Origin: Pseudomonas viridiflava
GTDB taxonomy: Bacteria; Pseudomonadota; Gammaproteobacteria; Pseudomonadales; Pseudomonadaceae
Assembly: GCF_900582195.1 (NCBI RefSeq)
Contig: NZ_UTHA01000311.1
Location: 103,402 to 167,401 of the forward strand
Direction of reading: 5' to 3'
Length of the DNA stretch: 64,000 bases
Shown here: positions 51,936 through 60,790 of the stretch, one piece after another
How positions within the stretch are numbered: position 1 is the first letter of the stretch
Layout: each line of letters starts with the position of its first letter
Program-made: the position numbers and the translations under genes
The notes under the pieces: model-generated
Databases searched by the model: none
The model's input: only the letters and a program-made list of their open reading frames with translations
Told to the model about the DNA's origin: nothing

Positions 51936-54217
51936 CCCCCGAGCAAATGCGCGACGCCTCGCTGCTGGAGTTGTTCAGCCTCGAAGCCGAAGCCCAGACC
52001 CAGGTGCTCAGTGCCGGCTTGCTGGCACTGGAACGCAACCCGAGCCAGGCCGATCAACTGGAATCGTGCATGCGCGCGGCGCACTCGCTAAAAGGTGCGG
52101 CGCGAATTGTCGGCATCGACAGCGGTGTCAGCGTCGCCCATGTCATGGAAGATTGTCTGGTCAGTGCGCAGGAAGGGCGCTTGCTGCTGCGGCCCGAGCA
52201 CATTGATGCGTTGTTGCAGGGCACTGATTTGCTGATGCGCATTGCGACGCCGACGAATGCGCCGCAGCCGACTGACATCGAAGCGTATGTGGCGTTGATG
52301 GCGCAGTTGCTCGACCCTGCGTCCCCGCCTGCCGTTGCAGCTCCAGTCATGGCCGAATTGCAACTGGAGGCTCCGCGAGTTGAGCCGACGCCGACAGCGC
52401 CCATCATCGACGTTGCAAGTGAGACGCCAGAACCGGCATCCCGCAAAAACAAACGCACCACCGAAGGTGGCGAACGCGTCTTGCGCGTTACCGCAGAACG
52501 CCTGAACAGCTTGCTCGATCTGTCGAGCAAATCGCTGGTGGAAACCCAGCGGCTCAAGCCGCATCTGGCGACCATGCAGCGCCTCAAACGCATGCAGAAC
52601 AACGGTCTGCGCGCGTTGGAAAACCTTAACGTGCACCTCAAGGAACACGCGCTGAGCCTTGAAGCACTGGAAGCGTTGGAAGACGCGCGCCGCTTGCTCG
52701 CCGAATCCCAGCAACTGCTGAGCGAGAAAAACGCCGAACTCGATGAGTTCGCCTGGCAGGCCAGCCAGCGCGCGCAAGTGCTCTACGACACAGCGTTGGC
52801 CTGTCGCATGCGGCCATTTGCGGACGTGCTTACCGGTCAGGTGCGCATGGTTCGGGATCTGGGCCGCAGCCTTGGCAAGCAGGTACGGCTGGAGATCGAA
52901 GGCGAGAAAACCCAGGTCGACCGTGATGTGCTGGAAAAGCTCGAAGCACCGCTCACCCATTTGCTGCGCAACGCGGTCGATCACGGCATCGAAACCCCTG
53001 AGCAGCGTCTGCTTAAAGGTAAATCAGAAGAGGGCCTGATCCGCCTGCGCGCTTCGCATCAGGCCGGTCTGCTGGTGCTGGAGTTGAGCGATGACGGCAA
53101 TGGCGTCGACCTGGAAAAGGTCCGTCGCAGCATTGTCGAGCGGCAGTTATCCCCAGCCGAAACGGCGGCGCAGTTGAGCGAGGAAGAACTGCTGACGTTC
53201 CTGTTCCTGCCCGGTTTCAGCCTGCGCGACACGGTCACCGAAGTGTCTGGTCGGGGCGTTGGCCTCGATGCAGTTCAACACATGGTTCGCCAGTTGCGCG
53301 GTGCCGTGGTGCTGGAGCAGACGGCGGGCGAGGGCAGTCGCTTTCATCTGGAAGTGCCGTTGACCTTGTCGGTGGTACGCAGTCTGGTGGTGGAAGTCGG
53401 CGAAGAAGCGTATGCCTTCCCCCTGGCGCACATCGAGCGCATGTGTGATCTGGCGCCGGAAGACATTGTGCAAGTCGAAGGTCGGCAGCATTTCTGGCAC
53501 GAAGGCCAGCACGTCGGCCTGGTGGCAGCCAGCCAGTTGCTCAACCGCCCGGCCAGCCAGAACAGTGGCGAAACCCTGAAGGTCGTGGTGATCTGCGAGC
53601 GTGATGCGGTTTATGGCGTTGCTGTGGAGCGCTTCATTGGCGAGCGCACCCTTGTGGTCTTGCCACTCGACGAGCGTCTGGGCAAAGTGCAGGACATCTC
53701 CGCCGGAGCTTTGCTCGACGACGGCTCGGTGGTGCTGATCGTCGATGTCGAAGACATGCTGCGTTCGGTGGACAAACTGCTCAATACCGGGCGCCTTGAA
53801 CGCATCGCCCGTCATGGCAATCAGGCCGCCGAGGCGGCACGCAAGCGCGTGCTGGTGGTCGACGATTCGCTGACCGTACGCGAGCTGCAACGCAAACTGC
53901 TGCTCAATCGCGGCTACGATGTCGCGGTGGCGGTGGACGGCATGGACGGCTGGAACGCACTGCGTTCGGAGGACTTCGATTTGCTGATCACCGACATCGA
54001 CATGCCGCGCATGGACGGCATCGAACTGGTCACTTTGTTGCGCCGCGACAACCGCCTGCAATCGCTGCCGGTGATGGTCGTGTCGTACAAGGATCGTGAA
54101 GAGGATCGCCGCCGTGGCCTCGATGCCGGTGCCGACTATTATTTAGCCAAAGCCAGTTTTCATGACGACGCCCTGCTCGACGCAGTGGTCGAGCTTATCG
54201 GAGGAGCGCGGGCATGA
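51932..54217 (+). CDS. wspE: CheA-type hybrid histidine kinase with C-terminal receiver
   Basis: This 761-residue protein has an Hpt domain (His51 in MRAAHSLKGAARIVG), a linker, the ATPase domain (HLLRNAVDHGIETPEQR, LELSDDGNGVDLEKV, FLFLPGFSLRDTVTEVSGRGVGLDAV), a CheW-like regulatory domain and a C-terminal receiver (VLVVDDSLTVRELQRKLL, Asp688 in LLITDIDMPRMDG). It phosphorylates WspR and WspF. ATG 51932 overlaps wspD and the stop overlaps the wspF ATG. Confidence 0.96.
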   Translation: MTPEQMRDASLLELFSLEAEAQTQVLSAGLLALERNPSQADQLESCMRAAHSLKGAARIVGIDSGVSVAHVMEDCLVSAQEGRLLLRPEHIDALLQGTDLLMRIATPTNAPQPTDIEAYVALMAQLLDPASPPAVAAPVMAELQLEAPRVEPTPTAPIIDVASETPEPASRKNKRTTEGGERVLRVTAERLNSLLDLSSKSLVETQRLKPHLATMQRLKRMQNNGLRALENLNVHLKEHALSLEALEALEDARRLLAESQQLLSEKNAELDEFAWQASQRAQVLYDTALACRMRPFADVLTGQVRMVRDLGRSLGKQVRLEIEGEKTQVDRDVLEKLEAPLTHLLRNAVDHGIETPEQRLLKGKSEEGLIRLRASHQAGLLVLELSDDGNGVDLEKVRRSIVERQLSPAETAAQLSEEELLTFLFLPGFSLRDTVTEVSGRGVGLDAVQHMVRQLRGAVVLEQTAGEGSRFHLEVPLTLSVVRSLVVEVGEEAYAFPLAHIERMCDLAPEDIVQVEGRQHFWHEGQHVGLVAASQLLNRPASQNSGETLKVVVICERDAVYGVAVERFIGERTLVVLPLDERLGKVQDISAGALLDDGSVVLIVDVEDMLRSVDKLLNTGRLERIARHGNQAAEAARKRVLVVDDSLTVRELQRKLLLNRGYDVAVAVDGMDGWNALRSEDFDLLITDIDMPRMDGIELVTLLRRDNRLQSLPVMVVSYKDREEDRRRGLDAGADYYLAKASFHDDALLDAVVELIGGARA

Positions 54218-55224
54218 AGATTGCCATCGTCAACGACATGCCCCTGGCGGTGGAGGCGCTGCGCCGGGCGCTGGCCTTCGAGCCGGCGCATCAGGTGGTC
54301 TGGGTCGCCCGCAACGGCGCCGAGGCGGTGCAACTGTGCGCCGAAAATACCCCGGACCTGATTCTGATGGACCTGATCATGCCGGTGATGGACGGCGTCG
54401 AAGCTACCCGCCGGATCATGGCCGAAACCCCGTGCGCGATCGTCATCGTGACGGTCGATCGCCAGCAAAACGTGCACCGGGTCTTCGAAGCCATGGGCCA
54501 CGGCGCGCTGGACGTGGTCGATACCCCGGCGCTCGGCGCCGGTAATGCCCAGGAAGCGGCGGCGCCATTGCTGCGCAAGATCCTCAATATCGGCTGGCTG
54601 ATTGGCGAAAAACCCACGCGTTCCCGCCCGGTGCCGGCAGCCCAGCGCAGCTCTGCTTCGTGTCAGCGGCTGGTGGCGATCGGCTCATCCGCAGGCGGGC
54701 CGGCGGCACTGGAAGTGCTGCTCAAAGGCCTGCCCAAGGATTTCTCGGCGGCCATCGTATTGGTACAGCATGTCGATCAGGTCTTCGCCGCCGGCATGGC
54801 CGAATGGCTGGCCAGCGCCAGCGGCCTCGATGTGCGTCTGGCCCGCGAGGGCGAGCCGCCGCAAGCCGGCGCGGTGCTGCTGGCCGGCACCAATCATCAT
54901 ATTCGCTTGTTGAAAAACGGCACGCTGGCCTACACCGCCGAGCCGGTCAACGAGATCTACCGCCCCTCGATCGATGTGTTTTTCGAGAGTGTCGCCAGCT
55001 ATTGGAATGGCGACGCCGTCGGGGTTTTATTGACCGGGATGGGACGTGACGGCGCGCAAGGGCTTAAGCTCATGCGTCAACAGGGTTACCTGACCATCGC
55101 GCAGGATCAGCAAAGCAGTGCGGTGTACGGCATGCCCAAAGCCGCTGCGGCGATTGATGCCGCGGTTGAAATCCGTGCACTGGAAAAGATAGCGCCACGA
55201 TTGCTGGAGGTTTTCCCCAAATGA
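54214..55224 (+). CDS. wspF: CheB-type receptor methylesterase
   Basis: This 336-residue protein has an N-terminal receiver (Asp53 in LILMDLIMPVMDG) and a C-terminal methylesterase with the catalytic residues Ser159 in VAIGSSAGGPAALEVLL, His186 in VLVQHVDQV and Asp in VLLTGMGRDGAQG. It demethylates WspA and damps the pathway; loss-of-function mutations in wspF are a known route to wrinkly, high c-di-GMP colonies. The frame is intact here. Confidence 0.96.
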   Translation: MKIAIVNDMPLAVEALRRALAFEPAHQVVWVARNGAEAVQLCAENTPDLILMDLIMPVMDGVEATRRIMAETPCAIVIVTVDRQQNVHRVFEAMGHGALDVVDTPALGAGNAQEAAAPLLRKILNIGWLIGEKPTRSRPVPAAQRSSASCQRLVAIGSSAGGPAALEVLLKGLPKDFSAAIVLVQHVDQVFAAGMAEWLASASGLDVRLAREGEPPQAGAVLLAGTNHHIRLLKNGTLAYTAEPVNEIYRPSIDVFFESVASYWNGDAVGVLLTGMGRDGAQGLKLMRQQGYLTIAQDQQSSAVYGMPKAAAAIDAAVEIRALEKIAPRLLEVFPK

Positions 55225-55272
55225 ACAGGTTTATCGGCAATCCTGGCCCCCGCAGTACACAGGTGACCGCCC

Positions 55273-56274
55273 ATGAATGACTTACAGATCGACGACATTA
55301 AAACCGACGAAAACGCCGCCATGGTGTTGTTGGTGGACGATCAGGCGATGATCGGCGAAGCGGTGCGCCGTGGGCTGTCGAACCAGGAAAACATCGACTT
55401 CCACTTCTGCTCCGACCCGCAGCAGGCCATTGCCCAGGCGGTGCGGATCAAACCGACGGTGATCCTGCAGGATCTGGTGATGCCCGGCCTCGATGGCCTG
55501 AGCCTGGTGCGCGAATACCGCAATCATCCGGCGACCAAGGACATTCCGATCATCGTCCTGTCGACCAAGGAAGACCCGCTGATCAAGAGCGCGGCGTTCT
55601 CCGCCGGCGCCAACGATTATCTGGTGAAACTGCCGGACACCATCGAACTGGTGGCGCGCATCCGCTATCACTCGCGCTCCTACATGACCTTGCTGCAACG
55701 CGACGCGGCGTATCGCGCATTGCGGGTCAGTCAGCAGCAATTGCTCGACACCAATCTGGTGCTGCAACGGCTGATGAACTCCGATGGCCTGACCGGGCTG
55801 TCCAATCGCCGCCACTTCGACGAGTATCTGGAGCTGGAGTGGCGCCGTTCGTTGCGCGATCAGAGTCAGTTGTCGTTGTTGATGATCGATGTCGATTACT
55901 TCAAGTCCTACAACGACAGTTTTGGCCATGTTGAAGGCGACGAAGCGCTGCGCAAGGTCGCCACGGCGATCCGCGAGGCCAGCGCGCGACCGTCGGATCT
56001 GCCGGCGCGTTATGGTGGTGAGGAGTTTGTGCTGGTGCTGCCGAACACCTCGCCGGGCGGCGCGCGGCTGGTGGCGGAGAAACTGCGCCAGACCGTGGCC
56101 TCGCTGAAAATTCCGCACAACACCCCGGCGGAAGGGGCGAGTCTGACGATCAGTATTGGTCTGGCGACCATGGTGCCGCAGGCGGGTAGTGATTGCCGGT
56201 TGCTGATTTCGGCGGCGGATCGTGGGTTGTATCTGGCGAAGAACAACGGGCGTAATCAGGTCGGGATCGAATAG
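55273..56274 (+). CDS. wspR: Response-regulator diguanylate cyclase
   Basis: This 333-residue output of the Wsp system has an N-terminal receiver (Asp67 in VILQDLVMPGLDG), a long helical stalk (~135-170) and a GGDEF domain with intact GGEEF (248-252) and an upstream RxxD inhibitory site (RPSD, 239-242). It makes c-di-GMP when phosphorylated by WspE. It starts 48 bases after wspF, the only non-overlapping joint in the operon, and is followed by a REP pair. Confidence 0.97.
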   Translation: MNDLQIDDIKTDENAAMVLLVDDQAMIGEAVRRGLSNQENIDFHFCSDPQQAIAQAVRIKPTVILQDLVMPGLDGLSLVREYRNHPATKDIPIIVLSTKEDPLIKSAAFSAGANDYLVKLPDTIELVARIRYHSRSYMTLLQRDAAYRALRVSQQQLLDTNLVLQRLMNSDGLTGLSNRRHFDEYLELEWRRSLRDQSQLSLLMIDVDYFKSYNDSFGHVEGDEALRKVATAIREASARPSDLPARYGGEEFVLVLPNTSPGGARLVAEKLRQTVASLKIPHNTPAEGASLTISIGLATMVPQAGSDCRLLISAADRGLYLAKNNGRNQVGIE

Positions 56275-56298
56275 ATCTCTCTGACAATGCAAATCCCC

Positions 56299-56388
56299 TG
56301 TGGGAGCGAGCTTGCTCGCGAAAGCGGCCGCACAGTTGACATTGATGTTGCCTGACATGCCGCCTTCGCGAGCAAGCTCGCTCCCACA
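56299..56388. repeat. REP inverted pair, copy 7 (reverse arm order)
   Basis: tgtgggagcgagcttgctcg... then ttcgcgagcaagctcgctcc..., 42 bases apart, between wspR and prfB. Confidence 0.92.
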
Positions 56389-56464
56389 GGGGTCTACGTC
56401 AGGCCATGTCAAGCGAATCGCCTCAACACCCGCCAGACGGGCTGCCGTCACAGCCTGATTACGT

Positions 56465-56470
56465 TATACT
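56465..56470 (+). promoter_or_regulatory. Putative -10 element of the prfB-lysS promoter
   Basis: tatact lies 40 bases before the prfB ATG; a ctgccg sequence at 56442-56447 sits 17 bases upstream as a weak -35. Confidence 0.45.
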
Positions 56471-56509
56471 CGCCGGCTTTCAAAAGTTCGCCAACGAGTG
56501 CTGCCCGTC

Positions 56510-57605
56510 ATGGAAATCAACCCGATCCTGAACACCATCAAGGACCTGTCCGAGCGCTCCGAAACTATTCGGGGGTATCTTTGACTACGATCAAAAGCAT
56601 GAGCGTCTGACCGAAGTCAATCGCGAGCTTGAAGATCCGAGCGTCTGGAACAAACCTGAATACGCCCAGGAACTGGGCCGCGAGCGCGCCGCGCTGGCAC
56701 AGATCGTCGATACCCTCGACGAGCTGAACGGCGGTCTGGCCGATTGCCGCGACCTGCTGGACATGGCCGTCGAAGAAAACGACGAAGGCGCAGTGGGCGA
56801 TGTCGTCGCCGAGCTGGCCCGTCTCGAGGAAAATCTGGCCAAGCTGGAATTCCGTCGCATGTTCAGCCATGAAATGGACCCGAACAACGCCTACCTGGAC
56901 ATCCAGGCCGGTTCCGGCGGCACCGAAGCCCAGGACTGGGCCAACATCCTGCTGCGCATGTACCTGCGATGGGCGGATAAACGCGGTTTCGACGCGACCA
57001 TCATGGAGCTGTCGGCCGGTGAAGTTGCCGGTATCAAAGGGGCGACCGTGCACATCAAGGGCGAATACGCCTTTGGCTGGCTGCGTACCGAGATCGGCGT
57101 ACACCGTCTGGTGCGCAAGAGCCCGTTCGACTCCGGCAACCGTCGCCACACCTCGTTCTCCGCGGTTTTCGTCTCGCCAGAGATCGACGACAAGGTCGAA
57201 ATCGAAATCAACCCGGCAGACCTGCGGATCGACACCTATCGTTCCTCCGGTGCCGGTGGTCAGCACGTAAACACCACCGACTCGGCCGTACGTATCACCC
57301 ACGTACCGACCAACACCGTGGTCAGCTGCCAGAACGAACGTTCCCAGCACGCCAACAAGGACACCGCCATGAAAATGCTGCGGGCCAAGTTGTACGAGCA
57401 GGAAATGCAGAAACGCAACGCCGCGTCGCAAGCGCTGGAAGACACCAAGTCCGACATCGGCTGGGGTCACCAGATTCGCTCGTACGTGCTCGATGCGTCG
57501 CGGATCAAGGATCTGCGCACCAACATCGAACGCAGCGACTGCGACAAGGTACTCGACGGTGATATCGACGAATACCTGGAAGCCAGCCTGAAATCCGGGC
57601 TGTAA
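56510..57605 (+). CDS. prfB: Peptide chain release factor 2 (programmed +1 frameshift)
   Basis: Translation starts at ATG 56510 and meets an in-frame TGA at 56582-56584 after 24 codons. The classical +1 site cttTGAc is preceded by cgggggtat, with a Shine-Dalgarno-like ggggg as in E. coli prfB. Reading resumes at GAC 56583 for a total of 364 residues. The product recognises UGA/UAA: SPF motif in RKSPFDSGNRRH and GGQ in SSGAGGQHVNTTDSA. The shift lets RF2 control its own synthesis. lysS follows. Confidence 0.97.
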
Positions 57606-57643
57606 AAGACGCAATACAGCATCGGCTGATTCAACCCGATCCC

Positions 57644-57690
57644 TGTAGGAGCCAGCCCTGCTGGCGATCCCCGGGCCGCAAGGCCCGGGG
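57644..57690. repeat. REP-like arm plus GC hairpin between prfB and lysS
   Basis: tgtaggagccagccctgctg... (related to the arm at 6458) is followed by a perfect 9-bp hairpin ccccgggcc/ggcccgggg with loop gcaa (57669-57690). There is no T run, so readthrough to lysS is likely. Confidence 0.8.
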
Positions 57691-57719
57691 GCAACGAACC
57701 TGATGGAATATCTAAAGAC

Positions 57720-59222
57720 ATGAGCGACCAACAACTCGACCCGCAAGCCCTGCAACAGGAAGAAAACTCCCTGATCGCCCTGCGCAAGGAAAAGCTGGCT
57801 GCCGAGCGCGCCAAGGGCAACGCCTTCCCGAACGACTTCCGCCGCGACAACTACTGCGATGCCTTGCAGAAACAGTACGCGGACAAGACCAAGGAAGAGC
57901 TGGCCGAGGCTGCAATTCCGGTCAAGGTTGCCGGTCGCATCATGCTCAACCGTGGCTCGTTCATGGTGATCCAGGACATGACCGGTCGCATCCAGGTCTA
58001 CGTCAACCGTAAAACCCTGTCGGAAGACACCCTGGCCGCGGTGAAAACCTGGGACATGGGAGACATCATTGCTGCCGAAGGCACCCTGGCGCGTTCCGGC
58101 AAGGGCGACCTGTACGTGGAAATGACCAGCGTGCGTCTGCTGACCAAATCCTTGCGTCCGCTGCCGGACAAGCACCACGGCCTGACCGACACCGAACAGC
58201 GCTACCGTCAGCGTTACGTTGACCTGATCGTCAACGAAGAAGTGCGTCAGACCTTCCGCGTACGTTCGCAAGTGATCGCGCACATCCGCAGCTTCCTGAT
58301 GAAGCGCGACTTCCTCGAAGTCGAAACGCCGATGTTGCAGACCATTCCGGGCGGCGCTGCGGCCAAGCCGTTCGAAACCCACCACAACGCGCTGGACATG
58401 GAAATGTTCCTGCGTATCGCGCCTGAGCTGTACCTGAAGCGTCTGGTGGTCGGTGGTTTCGAGAAAGTGTTCGAGATCAACCGCAACTTCCGTAACGAAG
58501 GCGTTTCGACTCGTCACAACCCGGAATTCACCATGTTGGAGTTCTATCAGGCGTACGCCGATTACGAAGACAACATGGACCTGACCGAAGAACTGTTCCG
58601 TGAACTGGCGCAGCTGGTACTGGGCAGCACCGACGTGCCGTACGGCGACAAGGTGTTCCACTTCGGCGAGCCATTCGTGCGTCTGTCGGTGTTCGATTCG
58701 ATCCTCAAGTACAACCCTGAGCTGACTGCCGATGATCTGAACGACATCGACAAGGCCCGCGCCATCGCCAAGAAGGCCGGCGCCAAGGTGCTGGGCTTCG
58801 AAGGTCTGGGCAAGTTGCAAGTGATGATTTTCGAAGAGCTGGTCGAGCACAAGCTGGAACAGCCGCACTTCATTACTCAGTACCCGTTCGAAGTGTCGCC
58901 GCTGGCCCGTCGTAACGACGACAACCCGAACGTCACCGACCGCTTCGAGCTGTTCATCGGTGGCCGTGAAATCGCCAACGCCTACTCCGAGTTGAACGAC
59001 GCGGAAGACCAGGCCGAGCGCTTCATGGCGCAGGTGGCCGACAAGGACGCCGGCGACGACGAAGCCATGCACTACGACGCCGACTTCGTTCGCGCGCTGG
59101 AGTACGGCATGCCGCCAACGGCCGGTGAAGGTATCGGCATCGATCGTCTGGTGATGTTGCTGACCAACTCGCCGTCGATCCGCGATGTGATCCTGTTCCC
59201 GCACATGCGACCGCAAGCGTAA
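57720..59222 (+). CDS. lysS: Lysyl-tRNA synthetase, class II
   Basis: This 500-residue enzyme has an N-terminal OB-fold anticodon-binding domain (VAGRIMLNRGSFMVIQDMTGRIQVYVN) and a class II catalytic core with motif 1 (RSFLMKRDFLEVETPMLQTIPGGA), motif 2 (FEINRNFRNEGVSTRHNPEFTMLE) and motif 3 (PPTAGEGIGIDRLVMLLTN). It charges tRNA-Lys. The prfB-lysS pair is conserved in gammaproteobacteria. The start is ATG 57720, and a terminator follows. Confidence 0.98.
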   Translation: MSDQQLDPQALQQEENSLIALRKEKLAAERAKGNAFPNDFRRDNYCDALQKQYADKTKEELAEAAIPVKVAGRIMLNRGSFMVIQDMTGRIQVYVNRKTLSEDTLAAVKTWDMGDIIAAEGTLARSGKGDLYVEMTSVRLLTKSLRPLPDKHHGLTDTEQRYRQRYVDLIVNEEVRQTFRVRSQVIAHIRSFLMKRDFLEVETPMLQTIPGGAAAKPFETHHNALDMEMFLRIAPELYLKRLVVGGFEKVFEINRNFRNEGVSTRHNPEFTMLEFYQAYADYEDNMDLTEELFRELAQLVLGSTDVPYGDKVFHFGEPFVRLSVFDSILKYNPELTADDLNDIDKARAIAKKAGAKVLGFEGLGKLQVMIFEELVEHKLEQPHFITQYPFEVSPLARRNDDNPNVTDRFELFIGGREIANAYSELNDAEDQAERFMAQVADKDAGDDEAMHYDADFVRALEYGMPPTAGEGIGIDRLVMLLTNSPSIRDVILFPHMRPQA

Positions 59223-59234
59223 ACGTTTCAGTTA

Positions 59235-59264
59235 AAAAGCCGCCTAAAACAGGCGGCTTTTTAT
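59235..59264 (+). terminator. Terminator after lysS
   Basis: aaaaagccgcct/aggcggcttttt with a 5-base loop, 13 bases past the stop. Confidence 0.94.
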
Positions 59265-59327
59265 TGCCTGTCTGGTACAAATGTATCAATTGGTTAATTT
59301 TGCAATAGCAGAGGAAGTTCTGTCGTG

Positions 59328-60041
59328 ATGGGTGCAATAGCTCAAGAAGGTGCAGCGGGTATCGCCACTGCGGTCGCTGAAAGCGTTCAGTACCAGGGTC
59401 GCAAGGCCAGCCGACAGGGCAGTGAGCAGCGTAGACAGGACATTCTCGACGCGGCGATGAGGATTGTCGTACGTGATGGCGTGCGCGCCGTGCGCCATCG
59501 TGCAGTGGCCGCCGAGGCCGGCGTGCCGTTGTCGGCGACCACCTATTACTTCAAGGACATCGATGACCTGCTCACCGATACCTTTGCCCAGTATGTGGAG
59601 CGCAGCGCGGCCTACATGGCCAAACTGTGGATCAACAACGAAGGTTTGCTGCGCGAGATGGTGGTCAGCGGCGACGGCAGCCCCGAGTCACGCTCGCAAT
59701 TGGCTGACGACATTGCGCGGTTGATGGCTGACTACGTGCATCGGCAATTGGTTAACCGCCGCGAGCATTTGATGGCCGAGCAGGCGTTTCGTCAGGAAGC
59801 GCTGCTCAACCCGCGTCTGGCGATTCTGGTGCGTTCACATCAGCAGATTCTGCTGCAGGGCACCTGCCAGTTGTTCCAGGTATTGGGCTCGCGTGAACCG
59901 CAGCAGGATGCCAAGGTGTTGACGGCGATTATCGGACGGATGGAATATCAGGGCCTGCTCAACGAGGCCGAGCCTTTGGCCGAAGAGGACATGCTTGGCA
60001 TTCTGACGCGCTACATGCACCTGGTGCTCGCGTCCGTCTGA
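59328..60041 (+). CDS. TetR-family transcriptional regulator
   Basis: This 237-residue protein has an N-terminal extension of about 30 residues and a TetR HTH (RRQDILDAAMRIVVRDGVRAVRHRAVAAEAGVPLSATTYYFKDIDDLLTDTF), then an all-helical ligand domain. The ligand and targets are unknown; no divergent gene suggests one. ATG 59328 and GTG 59325 are both possible, with gagga 9-12 bases upstream. The 60 bases upstream are AT-rich and hold tacaaatgtatcaattgg, a possible own operator. Confidence 0.88.
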   Translation: MGAIAQEGAAGIATAVAESVQYQGRKASRQGSEQRRQDILDAAMRIVVRDGVRAVRHRAVAAEAGVPLSATTYYFKDIDDLLTDTFAQYVERSAAYMAKLWINNEGLLREMVVSGDGSPESRSQLADDIARLMADYVHRQLVNRREHLMAEQAFRQEALLNPRLAILVRSHQQILLQGTCQLFQVLGSREPQQDAKVLTAIIGRMEYQGLLNEAEPLAEEDMLGILTRYMHLVLASV

Positions 60042-60065
60042 TTCTCTGGGAGAAACACCTTACCC

Positions 60066-60155
60066 TGTGGGAGCGAGCTTGCTCGCGAAGACGGACTGAC
60101 ATTCAACATTAATGTTGGCTGTGCTGACGCTTTCGCGAGCAAGCTCGCTCCCACA
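60066..60155. repeat. REP inverted pair, copy 8 (reverse arm order)
   Basis: tgtgggagcgagcttgctcg... then ttcgcgagcaagctcgctcc..., 42 bases apart, between the TetR and lipoprotein genes. Confidence 0.92.
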
Positions 60156-60203
60156 GGTTCAGTGGTGTATTCATGGGCGGCGAATGTTCATAGGGAGTAT
60201 TGA

Positions 60204-60758
60204 ATGAAAGCCTGGCGTGGCGTACTGATCGCCTTGTCGTTCCTGCTGCTCGGTGGCTGTCTGGTGACCTTCAAGGAGCCGCTGGCCGCAAGTGATCCGG
60301 CGCCCAAGGGCTTGCTCGGCAAATGGTCGAGCACCAATGCCTGGGGCGAACCGATGAACCTTGAACTGACGCGTCTGGGCAATGACCGCTATCAGGCCGT
60401 CACCTGGTTCAAGGCCAGACCCCACGAACGTGAAGCTTATCCCTTCACCGTGTCGCGCCATGGCAACCGCTGGTATCTGTCGGCGAAAGTCCCGGCGCAG
60501 TACGGTGGCCATTTCACCATTGCCGGTTTCGAACTCACCGACAAACACGAACTAGTGGTCTACAGCCTCGATCTCGAGCAGATCAATCAAGCGATCAAGC
60601 AAAAAGCCCTCGACGGTCAGTCTTTCCAGACCGACGATGGCGACGGCGTGCACGTCGACAGTAGTCTGGACAAGGTCTTTGCTTACCTCGACGATCCGGC
60701 CAATTCCGATGTCTTTGTTGAAACCGGGCGCTACCAGCGCCAGGCCCGCGCCAAATAA
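60204..60758 (+). CDS. Lipoprotein of unknown function
   Basis: This 184-residue protein has a lipoprotein signal ending in LLLGGCLVTF (lipobox LGGC). The mature part is mostly beta (GKWSSTNAWGEPMNLELTRLG, RYQAVTWF, PFTVSRHGNRWYLSAKV), lipocalin-like in pattern but without a sure match. Start ATG 60204 has GGGAG 7 bases upstream. The QEGLA-protein gene follows 32 bases later, suggesting an operon. Confidence 0.85.
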   Translation: MKAWRGVLIALSFLLLGGCLVTFKEPLAASDPAPKGLLGKWSSTNAWGEPMNLELTRLGNDRYQAVTWFKARPHEREAYPFTVSRHGNRWYLSAKVPAQYGGHFTIAGFELTDKHELVVYSLDLEQINQAIKQKALDGQSFQTDDGDGVHVDSSLDKVFAYLDDPANSDVFVETGRYQRQARAK

Positions 60759-60790
60759 TTCACACGTCAGGTGTTCTACAGGAGTTTCGG

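Noticed and set aside
56510..56584. prfB as a pseudogene because of the early in-frame TGA
   Set aside because: The stop is the known programmed +1 frameshift site with all its signals.
56565..59216. 883-codon open frame on the minus strand across prfB and lysS
   Set aside because: It is antisense to two certain genes and its amino-acid composition (His, Val, Gln rich, low complexity) is that of a high-GC shadow frame.
18449..60155. Repeated 24-base arms as a CRISPR-like array
   Set aside because: The copies are scattered, occur as inverted pairs and are palindromic; there is no regular spacer array and no cas gene.
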